Part shown: piece after piece, positions 15,716 through 25,591 of the stretch
Position numbering within the stretch: the stretch's first letter is position 1
Layout of the letters: each line of letters begins with the position of its first letter
Made by a program: the position numbers and the translations under genes
Notes under the pieces: model-generated
What the model was told of the DNA's origin: nothing
The model's database searches: none
Seen by the model: the letters and a program-made list of their open reading frames with translations, nothing else
Assembly: GCA_001664005.1 (NCBI GenBank)
Contig: CP016093.1
Span: 4,331,031-4,395,030 of the forward strand
Source: Rhizobiales bacterium NRL2
Lineage (GTDB): Bacteria > Pseudomonadota > Alphaproteobacteria > Minwuiales > Minwuiaceae
Length of the DNA stretch: 64,000 nt
Direction of reading: 5' to 3'

Positions 15716-16824
15716 GCCGGCGTCCGCACCTCGTATCCCAGCGCCTCGATCTCCTCGGCCCAGTGGCTGTTCACCAGTTCGATCACCTCCGGCGGCATCC
15801 TGAATTCGTTCTTGCGATAGGACCGGATACCATCGAGATAGCGGCGGAAGTCATCAATCGATGTTTCGAAACCTTGCAGGTCCAGCGCCGCATAGGCCCG
15901 GCGCAAGGTCTCCAGGGGATCGGCGTCGAGTTCCTCGTAGCGGAGTTCGACGTAACTGCCCGCATCGAGGCCGGCGCGGTCGGCGCGCAGGCGGCGCATC
16001 AGTTCCGGGAAGACCGTCAGCACCGCACGGTCGATGTCGACATGCGCATGGTCCTGCAACGCCAGCTCGGGCAGCAGCCTGGCGTAGAAATTCCGCATCG
16101 AGACGAAGATGTCGTAGGGATCGCGGACCATGTTGATGAACTTCGTGCCCGGAAACATGCGCGAAAGCTGCGCCACCCGCCCGGTGTAGACCGGGTTCTT
16201 GATCAGCAGCCGCCGCCCCTTCTGCGCCAGGACGAGCTTGGCGTAGAGGTGACGCACGCGCCGCTCCCACGCCGCGACCCTTTCGTCCTCGACGCCCTCG
16301 AAGAAAAGACCCGCCTTCAGGTGATCCTCGAAGCGGCGCGGAAAATAGAGCGCATGATAGAAGGACAGCGTGGTCATGGAGGCGAGCGCGATCTCGTCCT
16401 CCTGCGGCGAATCCGGCGTCACCGCCACGTTGTCGATGGCGCGCCCCTTCGGCAGGGCCTTCTCCAGCAGCGGCCGGAACAGCCCGCCGATCAGCAGCAG
16501 GTCCCAGGGCAGGCCGGTGGCGATGGGCGGGACATAGGCGAAATCCCCCTTGGCCATGATGTTGTAGAGGTGAGTCGTCCCGCTGCGCCAGTGGCCGACG
16601 ATGAAGACCGGCGGCGGATCGAGGCGCTTCGGTGCGGCGAGACCGGCGTAGACCCGTTCCAGCGCCGAGAACGGCAGCCGCCCGACCACCGAGCCCGCGA
16701 TGCCCGCCAGCCGCAACAAGCTTGCGCGGTCAACGCCGCCATTGGCCGTGAGCGCGCGGATCAGCGTCGACGGATCGGCCCCGGAGAGCGGATGGGCCAG
16801 GGTTCGTTTCGGCTGCGCCGTCAT
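15712..16824 (-). CDS. Sulfotransferase-family protein
   Basis: A 370-residue protein with the PAPS-binding 5'-phosphosulfate loop VGHWRSGTTHLYN and the 3'-phosphate motif RDPYDIFVSMRNFY. The C-terminus EVIELVNSHWAEEIEALGYE is typical of bacterial Sulfotransfer_3 proteins. It would move a sulfo group from PAPS to an unknown acceptor, plausibly a lipid or carbohydrate. The open frame continues upstream to 17076, but that stretch is antisense to a real SMR gene frame; the ATG at 16824 fits the domain start and lies 9 bases after the SMR stop. Confidence 0.88.
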   Translation of the reverse strand: MTAQPKRTLAHPLSGADPSTLIRALTANGGVDRASLLRLAGIAGSVVGRLPFSALERVYAGLAAPKRLDPPPVFIVGHWRSGTTHLYNIMAKGDFAYVPPIATGLPWDLLLIGGLFRPLLEKALPKGRAIDNVAVTPDSPQEDEIALASMTTLSFYHALYFPRRFEDHLKAGLFFEGVEDERVAAWERRVRHLYAKLVLAQKGRRLLIKNPVYTGRVAQLSRMFPGTKFINMVRDPYDIFVSMRNFYARLLPELALQDHAHVDIDRAVLTVFPELMRRLRADRAGLDAGSYVELRYEELDADPLETLRRAYAALDLQGFETSIDDFRRYLDGIRSYRKNEFRMPPEVIELVNSHWAEEIEALGYEVRTPA

Positions 16825-16832
16825 GACCCGCC

Positions 16833-17162
16833 TCAGTGCCTGACGGTATCTGAGAAGAGCTGGATCACGACCACCCCGGAGAGGATCAGCGCCATGCCGG
16901 CGATGGCCGGCGGGTCGAGCCGGTCGCCGTAGAGCACGAACCCGGCCAGGGCGATCAGGACGATGCCGAGCCCGGACCAGACGGCGTAGAGCACCCCGAT
17001 CGGGAACCGCTCGACCGAAAGCGAGAGCAGAAAGAAGGCCACGCCATAGCCCGCGACCACGATCAGCGACGGCCACAGGCGCGTGAAGCCCTCGGTCGCC
17101 TTCAGCGCGCTGGTTCCCACGACCTCGCCCACGATCGCCCCCAGAAGATAGAGATAGTGCAT
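16833..17162 (-). CDS. SMR-family small multidrug efflux protein
   Basis: A 109-residue inner-membrane protein with four hydrophobic helices, the exact SMR size. The essential membrane-embedded glutamate is E13 in GAIVGEVVGTSALK, and the SEGFTRLWPS-like segment appears as TEGFTRLWPSL. It probably works as a proton-coupled antiporter dimer for cationic compounds. First gene of the minus-strand run; the 78-base gap to the divergent carbonic anhydrase gene must hold both promoters. Confidence 0.9.
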   Translation of the reverse strand: MHYLYLLGAIVGEVVGTSALKATEGFTRLWPSLIVVAGYGVAFFLLSLSVERFPIGVLYAVWSGLGIVLIALAGFVLYGDRLDPPAIAGMALILSGVVVIQLFSDTVRH

Positions 17163-17240
17163 GGCTTCGATCCTCGGACTTGGCGGGACGGCCCGCGCCG
17201 GGTTAGAGCAGGCGCGCGTTTAGCATGAAAGGCGATACAG

Positions 17241-17768
17241 ATGGAAAAGGGCGCTTGCCACCCCTATCGCGGCACCTGGCCCGAAATTGCCGACGACGTC
17301 TTCCTGGCCCCGGGCAGCCAGGTCATCGGCGACGTGAAGATCGGCGCGCGGTCCAGCATCTGGTTCAATTGCGTCCTGCGCGGCGACGTGAACCATATCC
17401 GCATCGGCCAGCGCACCAATCTGCAGGACGGCACGGTGGTCCACGTCAATGGCGGCGGCAGCCCGACCATCATCGGCGACGACGTCCTGGTCGGCCACAA
17501 GGTGATGCTGCACGGCTGCGAACTGCAGGACCGGTCCTTCGTCGGCATGAATTCCATCATCCTCGACGGCTGCGTCATCGAATCGGGCGGCATGGTCGCC
17601 GCCGGCGCCTTCGTCACGCCGAACAAGATCGTCCGCAAGGGCGAACTCTGGGCCGGCTGGCCGGCCAAGTGCCTGCGGGAAATCACCGATGGCGACCGCA
17701 AGCTGATGGAGCGCGGCGCCCCGCACTATGCCGAACTGGCCGCCGAGTATCGCGCCCTTCAGAACTGA
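17241..17768 (+). CDS. Gamma-carbonic anhydrase family protein
   Basis: A 175-residue left-handed beta-helix (hexapeptide repeat) protein. Typical repeats and metal-ligand histidines are visible: TVVHVNGGG and VGHKVMLHGC supply three histidines, and the QRTNLQDG loop and WAGWPAKCLRE end are diagnostic of the YrdA/PaaY/gamma-CA group. Family members are metalloenzymes forming trimers; some have weak carbonic anhydrase or thioesterase activity. The 3' end overlaps the convergent DUF3429 gene by 10 bases. Confidence 0.9.
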   Translation: MEKGACHPYRGTWPEIADDVFLAPGSQVIGDVKIGARSSIWFNCVLRGDVNHIRIGQRTNLQDGTVVHVNGGGSPTIIGDDVLVGHKVMLHGCELQDRSFVGMNSIILDGCVIESGGMVAAGAFVTPNKIVRKGELWAGWPAKCLREITDGDRKLMERGAPHYAELAAEYRALQN

Positions 17769-18205
17769 CTGCCGGCGACAAGCGAAAGCGCCGCCGCGAC
17801 GGTGACCGGCCAGCGCAGACGCGGATACCACTCCGGCCCCCAGCCCTGGCGCGCGAACAGGTGATCGATCACGGCCCACAGCACCAGACATCCGGCCAGG
17901 ATCAGATAGCGGAGCTGCGGCGTGATCTGCGGCAGCAAGAGCACCAGCCAGGCCGCAACGGGCGGAACCATGGCCGCGATCAGGCGGAAGCTCCGCCACG
18001 AGGGATCGCCGCCCGGGGCCAGCGCGAAGCCCCATTGGGCGCCGCCGAGAAACGAGAGGATCACCGCCGCATAGACCGGCATCGAATAGCGCGCCCAGCC
18101 AAGATAGCCGCCTTCGGCCACCTGGTTGGCGACGGCGCCGCCAACGAAGGGCACAAGGCCCAGAAGGGCCAGAATCAGGGCGATTCGGGGCATTGCGGGC
18201 TCCAT
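17759..18205 (-). CDS. DUF3429 membrane protein
   Basis: A 148-residue protein with five hydrophobic segments. The MPVYAAVILSFLGGAQWGFAL motif and the VDHLFARQGW-like segment (VIDHLFARQGWGPEWY) near the C-terminus are the hallmarks of DUF3429. Function unknown for the family. The start could be the ATG at 18205 or at 18193 (MPRIALIL). Confidence 0.8.
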   Translation of the reverse strand: MEPAMPRIALILALLGLVPFVGGAVANQVAEGGYLGWARYSMPVYAAVILSFLGGAQWGFALAPGGDPSWRSFRLIAAMVPPVAAWLVLLLPQITPQLRYLILAGCLVLWAVIDHLFARQGWGPEWYPRLRWPVTVAAALSLVAGSQF

Positions 18206-18326
18206 GTCCGACCGCCGGGCAATCTAGCGGATCACCGGCCGTCCTCAACCCGGCGCCGGGCCGTACTCGATTGACCGTCTTTCGGCGGGGGGGTACCCTG
18301 ACCTCCGGCAAACATGAGGTGAAGCC

Positions 18327-18482
18327 ATGCGTTCTCTGGTTCTCGCCCTGGCCCTTGCGGCCGGGATGGCGCCTGCCGCTGTAACCGCGTGCCCGTTCGG
18401 CAAGACCGCGGAGACGAAGACGCCGCAGACAGTGATGCAGGACACGAAGGATTCCGTCGAGTCCCAGGACAAGAAGGGCTGA
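18327..18482 (+). CDS. Small secreted protein or lipoprotein
   Basis: A 51-codon gene starting with ATG after GAGGTG. It encodes a signal sequence (SLVLALALAAGMAPAAVTAC) with a V-T-A-C box compatible with lipidation at C22, followed by a short, polar, lysine/threonine-rich tail (KTAETKTPQTVMQDTKDS). It sits 19 bases upstream of the acyltransferase gene on the same strand. The composition resembles tiny entericidin-like or envelope-stress lipoproteins, but no family assignment can be made. Confidence 0.55.
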   Translation: MRSLVLALALAAGMAPAAVTACPFGKTAETKTPQTVMQDTKDSVESQDKKG

Positions 18483-18501
18483 CCGGGTCCAGACACCTCA
18501 G

Positions 18502-19557
18502 ATGAGCGCAATGAGAAAACTGCCGCACGCGTGGCGGCGGGCCAGATCGATACGTCCGAAAAGCCAGAAGCGGCCGCGGCGGATCATTCGCAATGTCATC
18601 TTCTTTCCGAAGATCGCGGCGACCAAGCTGAAGGAGCGCCGGGCGAACAAACGGGCCCGCCTGCTCGCCGGAGAGGCCGCCGCCGCCGCCGCCGAGGCGA
18701 CCACGCCCACGACGGTCGTGCAGATGCCGCCGCAGCGGCAGTCGAACACGCGGCCGCGCTGGAGCCTGCCCGATTCCGGGCCGGTCTGCTCCGCCGGCAG
18801 CCTGGAGGTCTACATCACCCGCCACAGGGAGGCGATCCGCGCCGCCCAGGCGCTGCGCTACGCCGTCTTCTATGACGAGATGGGCGCCCGCCCCGACCCG
18901 GTGGCGCGTCGGCTCAGGCTCGACATGGACCGCTATGACGACATCTGCGACCACCTGATCGTCATGGACCGCAGCCTGGCCGACCAGGATCAGCTGGTCG
19001 GCGCCTACCGCCTGCTGCGCGGCTCGGTCGCCAAGCGCAATGGCGGCTTCTATTCGGCCGACGAATACGACCTGACGCCGTTGATGGAGCAGCCTGTCGA
19101 GAACCTGCTGGAACTGGGCCGCTCCTGCGTCGCCGCCAGCCATCGTTCCAAGGCCACGATCCAGCTGCTCTGGCGCGGCATCGCGGCCTATCTGGCCGAA
19201 CACCGGCTGACCACCCTGTTCGGCTGCGCCAGCTTCCACGGCCGCGATCCGAAGGCCCATGCCGAAGCGCTCTCCTATCTGCACCACTTCCACGGCGCGC
19301 CGCCCGAGCGGTCGGTGCGCGCCCTCGACGAGCGCTATGTGGACATGGACATGGTCGACAAGGACGCGATCGACGCGCGCCGCGTCTGGAAGGCCATGCC
19401 GCCGCTGATCAAGGCCTATCTCCGGCTCGGCGGCGTGATCGGCGACGGCGCGGTGATCGACGACCAGTTCGGCACCATCGACGTCTTCGTCACCGTCGAG
19501 ATGGACCGCGTCGGCTCGCGCTACTACGCCCATTTCGACAAGCGCACCGACGCGTAG
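18502..19557 (+). CDS. olsB: OlsB-type GNAT acyltransferase (ornithine lipid synthesis)
   Basis: A 351-residue protein. After a basic, disordered N-terminus of about 85 residues comes a GNAT domain of the hemolysin/OlsB type (Acetyltransf_5): EVYITRHREAIRAAQALRYAVFYDEMG, DICDHLIVMD, VGAYRLLRG, ENLLELGRSCVAASHRSK and LFGCASFHG. OlsB transfers a 3-hydroxyacyl group from ACP to the alpha-amino group of ornithine, giving lyso-ornithine lipid. No olsA (second acyltransferase) is visible next to it, so the symbol is a best match only. The lower-case alanine run around residues 60-66 is low-complexity. Confidence 0.75.
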   Translation: MSAMRKLPHAWRRARSIRPKSQKRPRRIIRNVIFFPKIAATKLKERRANKRARLLAGEAAAAAAEATTPTTVVQMPPQRQSNTRPRWSLPDSGPVCSAGSLEVYITRHREAIRAAQALRYAVFYDEMGARPDPVARRLRLDMDRYDDICDHLIVMDRSLADQDQLVGAYRLLRGSVAKRNGGFYSADEYDLTPLMEQPVENLLELGRSCVAASHRSKATIQLLWRGIAAYLAEHRLTTLFGCASFHGRDPKAHAEALSYLHHFHGAPPERSVRALDERYVDMDMVDKDAIDARRVWKAMPPLIKAYLRLGGVIGDGAVIDDQFGTIDVFVTVEMDRVGSRYYAHFDKRTDA

Positions 19558-19560
19558 AAC

Positions 19561-20409
19561 TCACGGCCATTTCACCTCGGGCGGCAGCGACATCAGGATC
19601 GCCTCGGTGTTGCCGCCGGTCTTGAGACCGAAGGTCGTGCCCCGGTCGTAGATCAGGTTGAACTCCACGTAGCGGCCACGCCGGATGAGCTGATGCTCGC
19701 GCTGCTCGGGCGTCCATTCGCGGTGGGCATGGCGGCGCACCAGCTTCGGATAGATGTCCAGGAAGGCCTGGCCGACATCGCGGGTGAAGGCGAAGTCCCG
19801 CTCCCAGTCGCCACTGTCCAGATGATCGTAGAAGATGCCGCCCACGCCCCGTGATTCGTTGCGGTGCTTGAGGAAGAAGTACTCGTCGCACCACTTGCTG
19901 AAGCGGGGATAGTAGTCCGGATCGTGGGCGTCGCAGGCGGCGCGCAGCGCGCCGTGGAAATCGTCCGTGTCGGCGCTGTCGGGAAACATCGGCGTCAGGT
20001 CGGCGCCGCCGCCGAACCAGCCGAGCGAGGTGCGGATATGGCGCGTGTTCATGTGCACCGCCGGCACCAGCGGCGACTGCATGTGCGCGACCAGCGAAAT
20101 GCCCGAGGCCCAGAAACGCCCGCCCGATTCCTTCGCGCCCTGGATCTGGCCGACGAAGTCTTCCGAGAACTGGCCCTCCACCGTGGAGACGTTGACGCCG
20201 ACCTTCTCGAAGACCCGGCCGCGCATCACCGACATGACGCCGCCGCCGCCACCCTCCCGGTCCCAGGCAGTGCGCTCGAAGCGCCCCGGCGCGCGGTCGG
20301 AAAGCGGCCCCTCGTGCTCGTGCTCGATGGCCTCGAAGGCCGCACAGATGCGGTCCCTCAGGTCCTCGAACCAGCTTCTCGCCGCGCGCTTGCGCTCCTC
20401 GTCGCTCAT
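19561..20409 (-). CDS. hemF: Oxygen-dependent coproporphyrinogen III oxidase
   Basis: A 282-residue protein matching HemF along its length. It catalyses oxidative decarboxylation of coproporphyrinogen III to protoporphyrinogen IX in heme biosynthesis, using O2. Conserved blocks include [11 protein letters not shown], the HMNTRHI histidine region, [25 protein letters not shown]-like ([15 protein letters not shown]), and the C-terminal [20 protein letters not shown] with [11 protein letters not shown]. The ATG at 20409 is preferred to an in-frame start at 20445, because HemF proteins start shortly before the first helix. It indicates an aerobic lifestyle, in line with petABC. Confidence 0.95.
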   Translation of the reverse strand: MSDEERKRAARSWFEDLRDRICAAFEAIEHEHEGPLSDRAPGRFERTAWDREGGGGGVMSVMRGRVFEKVGVNVSTVEGQFSEDFVGQIQGAKESGGRFWASGISLVAHMQSPLVPAVHMNTRHIRTSLGWFGGGADLTPMFPDSADTDDFHGALRAACDAHDPDYYPRFSKWCDEYFFLKHRNESRGVGGIFYDHLDSGDWERDFAFTRDVGQAFLDIYPKLVRRHAHREWTPEQREHQLIRRGRYVEFNLIYDRGTTFGLKTGGNTEAILMSLPPEVKWP

Positions 20410-20467
20410 GGCCGCTCCCTTCCGCGGTGACTGCGCCGAATTCAATGCGGCAGCGGAGCGCCGCCCG

Positions 20468-20911
20468 TCAACCGCGCAGCCGCCGCCCGGCCGCGCCGAG
20501 CGCGAAGGCGGCGGCGGTGACCACGTTCAGCGACCGCGCGCCCGGGGCCATGGCGATCCGCAGCCTGGCGTCGGCCGCCGCGTGCACCGCGGCGGGGGCG
20601 CCGGCGCTCTCCCGCCCCAGCAGCAGCGTGTCATCGGCGGCGAAGGCGAAATCGTCGACGTCAGTCTCGGCGGCCGTGGTCAGCAATACCAGCCGTCCCG
20701 CCGGCCGGCCGGCGAGAAATGCGTCCCACGAATCATGCAGCACGGGATCGATCAGGGCGGCGTAATCCATCGCCGCGCGGCGCATTTCCCGCGCGCCGAG
20801 CGGGAAGGCGGTCGGCCGGATCACGTCCAGTCCGAGGCCGAGACAGGCGGCCAGTCGGACGGCCGCACCGAGATTCTGCGGGATGTCGGGTTGGAACAGC
20901 GCCAAGCGCAC
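20468..20911 (-). CDS. trmL: tRNA (cytidine(34)-2'-O)-methyltransferase
   Basis: A 147-residue SPOUT-class methyltransferase starting [24 protein letters not shown], the TrmL signature. The knot region [11 protein letters not shown] and the C-terminal [20 protein letters not shown] bind SAM. It 2'-O-methylates the wobble position of tRNA-Leu. A GTG start at 20911, preceded by AAGGGAG, fits the family N-terminus better than the first in-frame start at 20965. It is divergent from the petABC operon. Confidence 0.9.
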   Translation of the reverse strand: MRLALFQPDIPQNLGAAVRLAACLGLGLDVIRPTAFPLGAREMRRAAMDYAALIDPVLHDSWDAFLAGRPAGRLVLLTTAAETDVDDFAFAADDTLLLGRESAGAPAAVHAAADARLRIAMAPGARSLNVVTAAAFALGAAGRRLRG

Positions 20912-21112
20912 CTCGGAATCTCCCTTTGTTTCCACGCCTTTGAAAGCGCCCGAAAGGTTCTGCAAGACCGATGCGTCTCACTGTCGCAATATGCGCCGCC
21001 AACTGGACTTGGCGACACAAACCTGATTGTTAGGCGCGTTACTGGCGCGGGGGTCGCGAATCGACGCGGGTGAGATGCGCCAGTCTAATTGAATTCGGAG
21101 GGGTTGGAGCCC

Positions 21113-21643
21113 ATGAGCGCAGGATCCCATGGCGAGGGCGAAGGTGGCCGTCGCGATTTCCTGATCATCTCTGCCGCCGCGTTCGGCGGCGTCGGCGCCG
21201 CGGCGATGGCCTGGCCGTTCGTCGACCAGATGAATCCGTCGGCCGATGTTCTGGCGCTGTCGACCACAGAGGTTGACCTTTCGGCCATCGAGCCGGGCCA
21301 GACCGTGACCATCACCTGGCAGAAGAAGCCCGTCTTCATCCGCCGCCGCACCGAGGAAGAGGTCGCGGCGGCGCAGGCGGTGGATCTGGGCGACCTGCCC
21401 GATCCGCAGACGGACGCGGAGCGCGTCAAGGACGGCCATGCCGAATGGCTGGTCGTGCTGGCGGCCTGCACCCATCTGGGCTGCATCCCGAAGTCCGACC
21501 AGGGTGAATACAGCGGCTGGTTCTGCCCCTGCCACGGTTCGCACTACGACACGTCGGGCCGCATCCGCAAGGGACCGGCGCCGCTGAACCTTCTGGTGCC
21601 GCCGTACCAGTTCGTCTCCGACACACAGATCCTGATCGGCTGA
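21113..21643 (+). CDS. petA: Ubiquinol-cytochrome c reductase Rieske iron-sulfur subunit
   Basis: A 176-residue Rieske protein. The N-terminus has a Tat-type RRDFL motif followed by one membrane anchor ([19 protein letters not shown]). Cluster-binding box 1 is C119-T-H121-L-G-C124 and box 2 is C138-P-C-H141-G-S, with C119, H121, C138 and H141 as the 2Fe-2S ligands. It transfers electrons from ubiquinol to cytochrome c1. The ATG at 21113 has GGAG upstream; an earlier TTG at 21089 is less likely. First gene of petABC. Confidence 0.96.
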   Translation: MSAGSHGEGEGGRRDFLIISAAAFGGVGAAAMAWPFVDQMNPSADVLALSTTEVDLSAIEPGQTVTITWQKKPVFIRRRTEEEVAAAQAVDLGDLPDPQTDAERVKDGHAEWLVVLAACTHLGCIPKSDQGEYSGWFCPCHGSHYDTSGRIRKGPAPLNLLVPPYQFVSDTQILIG

Positions 21644-21654
21644 GGTTCCAGAAG

Positions 21655-22911
21655 ATGTCCTTCCAGACCAACAACTCGGTGATCAAGTGGGTGGACGACC
21701 GCCTGCCGGTCTTCACGATGATGCATCACGCCTTCATCGAGCATCCCTATCCGCGGAACCTGAACGTCGCCTATCAGTTCGGCTCCATCCTGGGCGTCGT
21801 GCTGGTGGTGCAGATCCTGTCCGGCATCGTGCTGGCCATGCACTACACGCCGCATGTCGACCTCGCCTTCAGCTCCGTCGAGCACATCATGCGCGATGTG
21901 AACTTCGGCTGGCTGCTGCGCTACATGCACGCCAACGGCGCCTCGATGTTCTTCATCGCCGTCTACCTGCACATGTTCCGCGGCCTCTACTACGGCTCCT
22001 ACAAGGCGCCCCGCGAGATGATCTGGTTCATCGGCGTGGTCATCCTGCTGGTGATGATGGCGACGGCGTTCATGGGCTACGTCCTGCCCTGGGGCCAGAT
22101 GTCCTTCTGGGGCGCCACGGTGATCACCAACCTGTTCAGCGCCCTGCCCGTGATCGGCGAGCCGATCGTGAGCTGGCTGTGGGGCGGCTTCGCGGTCGAC
22201 AATGCAACGCTCCAGCGCTTCTTCAGCCTGCACTACCTGCTGCCCTTCGTGATCTTCGGCCTGGTCTTCCTGCACCTGGTCGCACTGCACCAGAAGAGTT
22301 CGACCAACCCGCTGGGCATCGAGATCAAGGGGCCGGCGGACTACATCTCCTTCCACCCCTACTTCACGGTGAAGGACGCCCTGGGCTTCGCGCTGTTCGG
22401 CCTGCTGTTCGCCTTCTTCATCTTCTTCGCGCCGAACTATCTGGGCCATCCGGACAACTACATCCCGGCCGACCGGCTCTCGACGCCGGCGCACATCGTG
22501 CCCGAATGGTACTTCCTGCCGTTCTACGCCATCCTGCGCGCCATTCCCGACAAGCTGATGGGCGTGATCGCCATGTTCGCGGCCATCGCGGTGCTGTTCG
22601 TGCTGCCCTGGCTGGACCGCTCCAAGGTGCGTTCGGCCGCCTTCCGGCCGCAGTACAAGCTGTTCTTCTGGATCTTCGTCCTGGACTGCATCGTGCTCGG
22701 TTATGCCGGCAGCCAGCCGCCCGAAGGCACCATGCTGGTCGTCGGCCAGCTGGCCACTGCGTACTATTTCCTCCACTTCCTCATCATCATGCCGCTGCTC
22801 GGCTGGTTCGAGCGGCCGAAGCCGCTGCCGACCTCGATCGCCGAGGCGGTGCTCGGATCCGGCAAGACCGCGTCGGCGGATGCCACAGCCGCGCCGAAGG
22901 AGAAAGCGTGA
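21655..22911 (+). CDS. petB: Cytochrome b of the bc1 complex
   Basis: A 418-residue polytopic protein with the fused cytochrome b/subunit IV architecture of alphaproteobacteria. Visible landmarks: heme-ligand histidines in [19 protein letters not shown] and in [24 protein letters not shown], the Qo-site PEWY motif in [15 protein letters not shown], and the [17 protein letters not shown] helix. It starts 11 bases after petA and ends 2 bases before petC, so the three genes form one transcript. Confidence 0.97.
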   Translation: MSFQTNNSVIKWVDDRLPVFTMMHHAFIEHPYPRNLNVAYQFGSILGVVLVVQILSGIVLAMHYTPHVDLAFSSVEHIMRDVNFGWLLRYMHANGASMFFIAVYLHMFRGLYYGSYKAPREMIWFIGVVILLVMMATAFMGYVLPWGQMSFWGATVITNLFSALPVIGEPIVSWLWGGFAVDNATLQRFFSLHYLLPFVIFGLVFLHLVALHQKSSTNPLGIEIKGPADYISFHPYFTVKDALGFALFGLLFAFFIFFAPNYLGHPDNYIPADRLSTPAHIVPEWYFLPFYAILRAIPDKLMGVIAMFAAIAVLFVLPWLDRSKVRSAAFRPQYKLFFWIFVLDCIVLGYAGSQPPEGTMLVVGQLATAYYFLHFLIIMPLLGWFERPKPLPTSIAEAVLGSGKTASADATAAPKEKA

Positions 22912-22913
22912 CC

Positions 22914-23693
22914 ATGGCTCATCCTGTTGTGAAAACGCTGGCGGCCGCGCTGCTCGCCGTCGGCCTCGGCACCGGTGCGGCCCAGGCCGCCGGGGAAGCC
23001 AAGCATCCCAAGGATGTCGAGTGGTCCCATTCCGGTCCCTTCGGCACCTATGACCGGCCCTCGGTGCAGCGGGGTCTGCAGGTCTACCAGCAGGTCTGCG
23101 CGTCCTGTCACGGCCTGCGCTTCGTGGCCTTCCGCAACCTGCAAGCCATCGGCTTCTCCGAACCCCAGGTGAAGGCGATCGCCGCCGAGTACACCATCAC
23201 CGACGGGCCGAACGACGCCGGCGACATGTTCGAACGGCCGGGCAAGGACTTCGATTATTTCCCGGAGCCGTTCCCGAACGACAAGGCCGCCGCCGCAGCC
23301 AATGGCGGCGTCGCACCGCCGGACCTCTCACTGATGAGCAAGGCCCGGCCGAACGGCGACAACTACCTCTATTCACTGCTCACCGGCTATGGCGAGAGCG
23401 AGACCGCCGGGGAGGAGCACGGCTGCTCCGCCACCAACTACTACAACCCCTACTTCTCCGGCGGCTGCATCGCCATGCCCCCGCCGCTGGCCGAGGGTCT
23501 GGTGGAATACGCCGACGGCACCGAGGCGACGCCGGAACAGATGGCGCATGACGTCACCGCCTTCCTCGCCTGGGCCGCCGAACCCAAGATGGAGGAGCGC
23601 AAGCAGCTGGGCTGGAAGGTCATGCTGTTCCTGATCGTGCTGTCCGTGCTGCTCTATCTCGCCAAGCGCCAGATCTGGGGCCGCCTGCACTGA
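22914..23693 (+). CDS. petC: Cytochrome c1
   Basis: A 259-residue protein with a cleavable signal peptide (AALLAVGLGTGAAQAA), a covalent heme site C62-A-S-C65-H66, and a C-terminal membrane anchor (VMLFLIVLSVLLYLAKRQIW). The sixth heme ligand methionine is probably in the CIAMPPPLAEG segment. It passes electrons from the Rieske protein to soluble or membrane cytochrome c. The ATG at 22914 was chosen; a GTG at 22908 overlaps the petB stop. The operon ends at the terminator at 23722-23753. Confidence 0.96.
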   Translation: MAHPVVKTLAAALLAVGLGTGAAQAAGEAKHPKDVEWSHSGPFGTYDRPSVQRGLQVYQQVCASCHGLRFVAFRNLQAIGFSEPQVKAIAAEYTITDGPNDAGDMFERPGKDFDYFPEPFPNDKAAAAANGGVAPPDLSLMSKARPNGDNYLYSLLTGYGESETAGEEHGCSATNYYNPYFSGGCIAMPPPLAEGLVEYADGTEATPEQMAHDVTAFLAWAAEPKMEERKQLGWKVMLFLIVLSVLLYLAKRQIWGRLH

Positions 23694-23721
23694 CGCAGCG
23701 CACCGGCTTCCATCCGGAAAG

Positions 23722-23753
23722 AAGGCCGTGGCGTTCGCCGCGGCCTTTTTTTT
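23722..23753 (+). terminator. Rho-independent terminator of petABC
   Basis: An 11-bp stem (23722-23732 with 23737-23747, one G-U pair), GTTC loop and a run of eight T residues (23746-23753), 28 bases after the petC stop. This is the best canonical terminator in the window. Confidence 0.93.
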
Positions 23754-23769
23754 GAGTTAGCGTCAACCC

Positions 23770-24681
23770 ATGGCCAGCGAGAGAAAAGCCGACGGCAGGC
23801 GCGCTTCCGGGTTCCGGCTGAGGCCCCCCGTTGGCGGACCCGCGGCGGCGCCGCCCGCGGGCGACGAGGGGCCGGCGGCGCGCGTCGGCGTCCTCGAACT
23901 CGCCGGGCGCTCCTGGACGATCCTGCTGCGTCACGCCGACATCTTCATCATGCTGATGTGGCGGCCCTTCGCGGTTTCCGTCGCGGCGGCCTATGGCGCC
24001 ATCGAACTGAGTCCCTATTCGGGTCCGGGCATCGCCGGCCTGCTGTTCACCATCGTCAGCATGATCGCGGTCGTGCCCGTCATCACCGCCTGGCACCGCA
24101 TGGTGCTGATGGGCGCCGACAACCCGTCCGCGCGCGTGGTCTACCGGCTGGGACGCGCCGAGTGGGCCTATCTCAAGGCGGCCGCGGTTCTCTATGGCCT
24201 GGGCTATGTCACCGGCTTGGCGGTCACCGCGATCTACGGCCCCCTGCTGGGCGGCCCGATCCTGTGGCTGGTCCAGGCCGGCTACGACCCGTGGGGTCTG
24301 CTGGCGGCCTGGGGGGCCCCTGCCGTGAACTGGCTCTGCATCGCCGTCATTCTCGGCTTTCTGGTGGCGCGCTTCTTCCTGGTGCTGCCCGCGCTCGCCA
24401 TCGGCGGCGCCATGAGCTTCGCCGAGTCGGCGGCAGCCACGCGCGGCAACGGCGCGCGCCTGGTCTGCGCCTTCATCCTGGCCAGCCTGCCAGCGGCAGC
24501 GCTGACGGCCATCTTCGATCTCCCCGCGGCGGTGCTGGCCACGGAGCGGGCGGCCGACCAGAAGTTTCTCGACCTGATCCTCGTCATCCTGCCCCGCATC
24601 CTGCTCTACACCGTCGCGGTGGGCATCCTGTCGCTGGCCTATGAGCGGCTGGTCGGTGTACCCCGGCGGATGATGCGCTAG
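23770..24681 (+). CDS. Polytopic membrane protein of unknown function
   Basis: A 303-residue protein. The first 50 residues are charged and proline-rich, then about six hydrophobic helices follow (for example IAGLLFTIVSMIAVVPVITAW, WLCIAVILGFLVARFFLVLPALAI and ILLYTVAVGILSLAYERLVG). The pattern resembles YciC/glycerophosphoryl-diester-like membrane domains, but no diagnostic motif is visible and I assign no function. It starts just after the petABC terminator. Confidence 0.65.
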   Translation: MASERKADGRRASGFRLRPPVGGPAAAPPAGDEGPAARVGVLELAGRSWTILLRHADIFIMLMWRPFAVSVAAAYGAIELSPYSGPGIAGLLFTIVSMIAVVPVITAWHRMVLMGADNPSARVVYRLGRAEWAYLKAAAVLYGLGYVTGLAVTAIYGPLLGGPILWLVQAGYDPWGLLAAWGAPAVNWLCIAVILGFLVARFFLVLPALAIGGAMSFAESAAATRGNGARLVCAFILASLPAAALTAIFDLPAAVLATERAADQKFLDLILVILPRILLYTVAVGILSLAYERLVGVPRRMMR

Positions 24682-24712
24682 TATCCGCGCGGATCATTTG
24701 CTGGAGGGTGAC

Positions 24713-25591
24713 TTGAGCCAGGACGAGGCGATCGTGGGGGTGATCGGGGGCAGCGGCCTCTACGGGATGGACGGGCTCACCGACACCGAGTGGCGGCGGA
24801 TCGAAAGCCCCTTCGGACAGCCGTCGGACGAGTTGCTCTTCGGGCGGCTGGGCGAGACGCAGATGGTCTTCCTGCCGCGCCACGGACGCGGCCACCGCCT
24901 GGGCCCGAGCGGCATCAACTACCGCGCCAACATCGACGCGCTGAAGCGCGCCGGCTGCACCGACATCATCTCGGTATCGGCCTGCGGCTCCTTCCGCGAG
25001 GAACTGCCGCCGGGCTGCTTCGTCATCGTCGACCAGTTCATCGACCGCACCTTCGCCCGCGAGAAGAGCTTCTTCGGCAACGGCATGGTCGCCCACGTCT
25101 CCATGGCCGATCCCGTCTGCTCCCGCCTGGGCGACGCGCTGGAAGCCGCGGCGAAGGAAAGCGGCATCTTCCATGTCCGCGGCGGCACCTACCTGACCAT
25201 GGAGGGACCGCAGTTCTCCACCAGGGCGGAAAGTTTCCTCTACCGCGACTGGGGCTGCTCGGTCATCGGCATGACCAACATGCCTGAAGCCAAGCTCGCC
25301 CGGGAAGCGGAGATCTGCTACGCGACCGTCGCCATGGTCACCGACTTCGACTGCTGGCACGAGGACCACGCCCATGTCGACGTCGAGGCGGTGCTGAAGG
25401 TGCTGCACGACAACGCCGAGAAGGCGCAGAAGCTCGTGGCCGCGACGGCGCCGAGGCTTGCCGGCCGCCGGGCAGCCTGCGCCGCCGGCTGCGACCGGGC
25501 GCTGGAAGTGGCCCTGATCACCGCGCCGGAATCGCGTGATCCCGATGTGATCGCCAACCTGGACGCGGTCGCCGGACGGGTGCTGCGTTGA
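24713..25591 (+). CDS. mtnP: S-methyl-5'-thioadenosine phosphorylase
   Basis: A 292-residue PNP-family enzyme that splits methylthioadenosine (a by-product of polyamine and acyl-homoserine lactone synthesis) into adenine and 5-methylthioribose-1-phosphate. Signatures: [48 protein letters not shown], and [19 protein letters not shown] start at 24713, five bases after GGAGGG, is most likely; an in-frame TTG at 24698 is the alternative. Its stop overlaps the apt start by one base, coupling it to the enzyme that consumes its adenine product. Confidence 0.93.
   Translation: MSQDEAIVGVIGGSGLYGMDGLTDTEWRRIESPFGQPSDELLFGRLGETQMVFLPRHGRGHRLGPSGINYRANIDALKRAGCTDIISVSACGSFREELPPGCFVIVDQFIDRTFAREKSFFGNGMVAHVSMADPVCSRLGDALEAAAKESGIFHVRGGTYLTMEGPQFSTRAESFLYRDWGCSVIGMTNMPEAKLAREAEICYATVAMVTDFDCWHEDHAHVDVEAVLKVLHDNAEKAQKLVAATAPRLAGRRAACAAGCDRALEVALITAPESRDPDVIANLDAVAGRVLR

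Noticed and set aside
16825-17076. N-terminal extension of the sulfotransferase frame
   Set aside because: It overlaps the SMR gene in another frame, has no family similarity, and the ATG at 16824 lies right before the conserved domain.
23700-23760. Small RNA or attenuator after petC
   Set aside because: The structure is fully explained as a standard terminator with a T-run; no separate promoter was seen.
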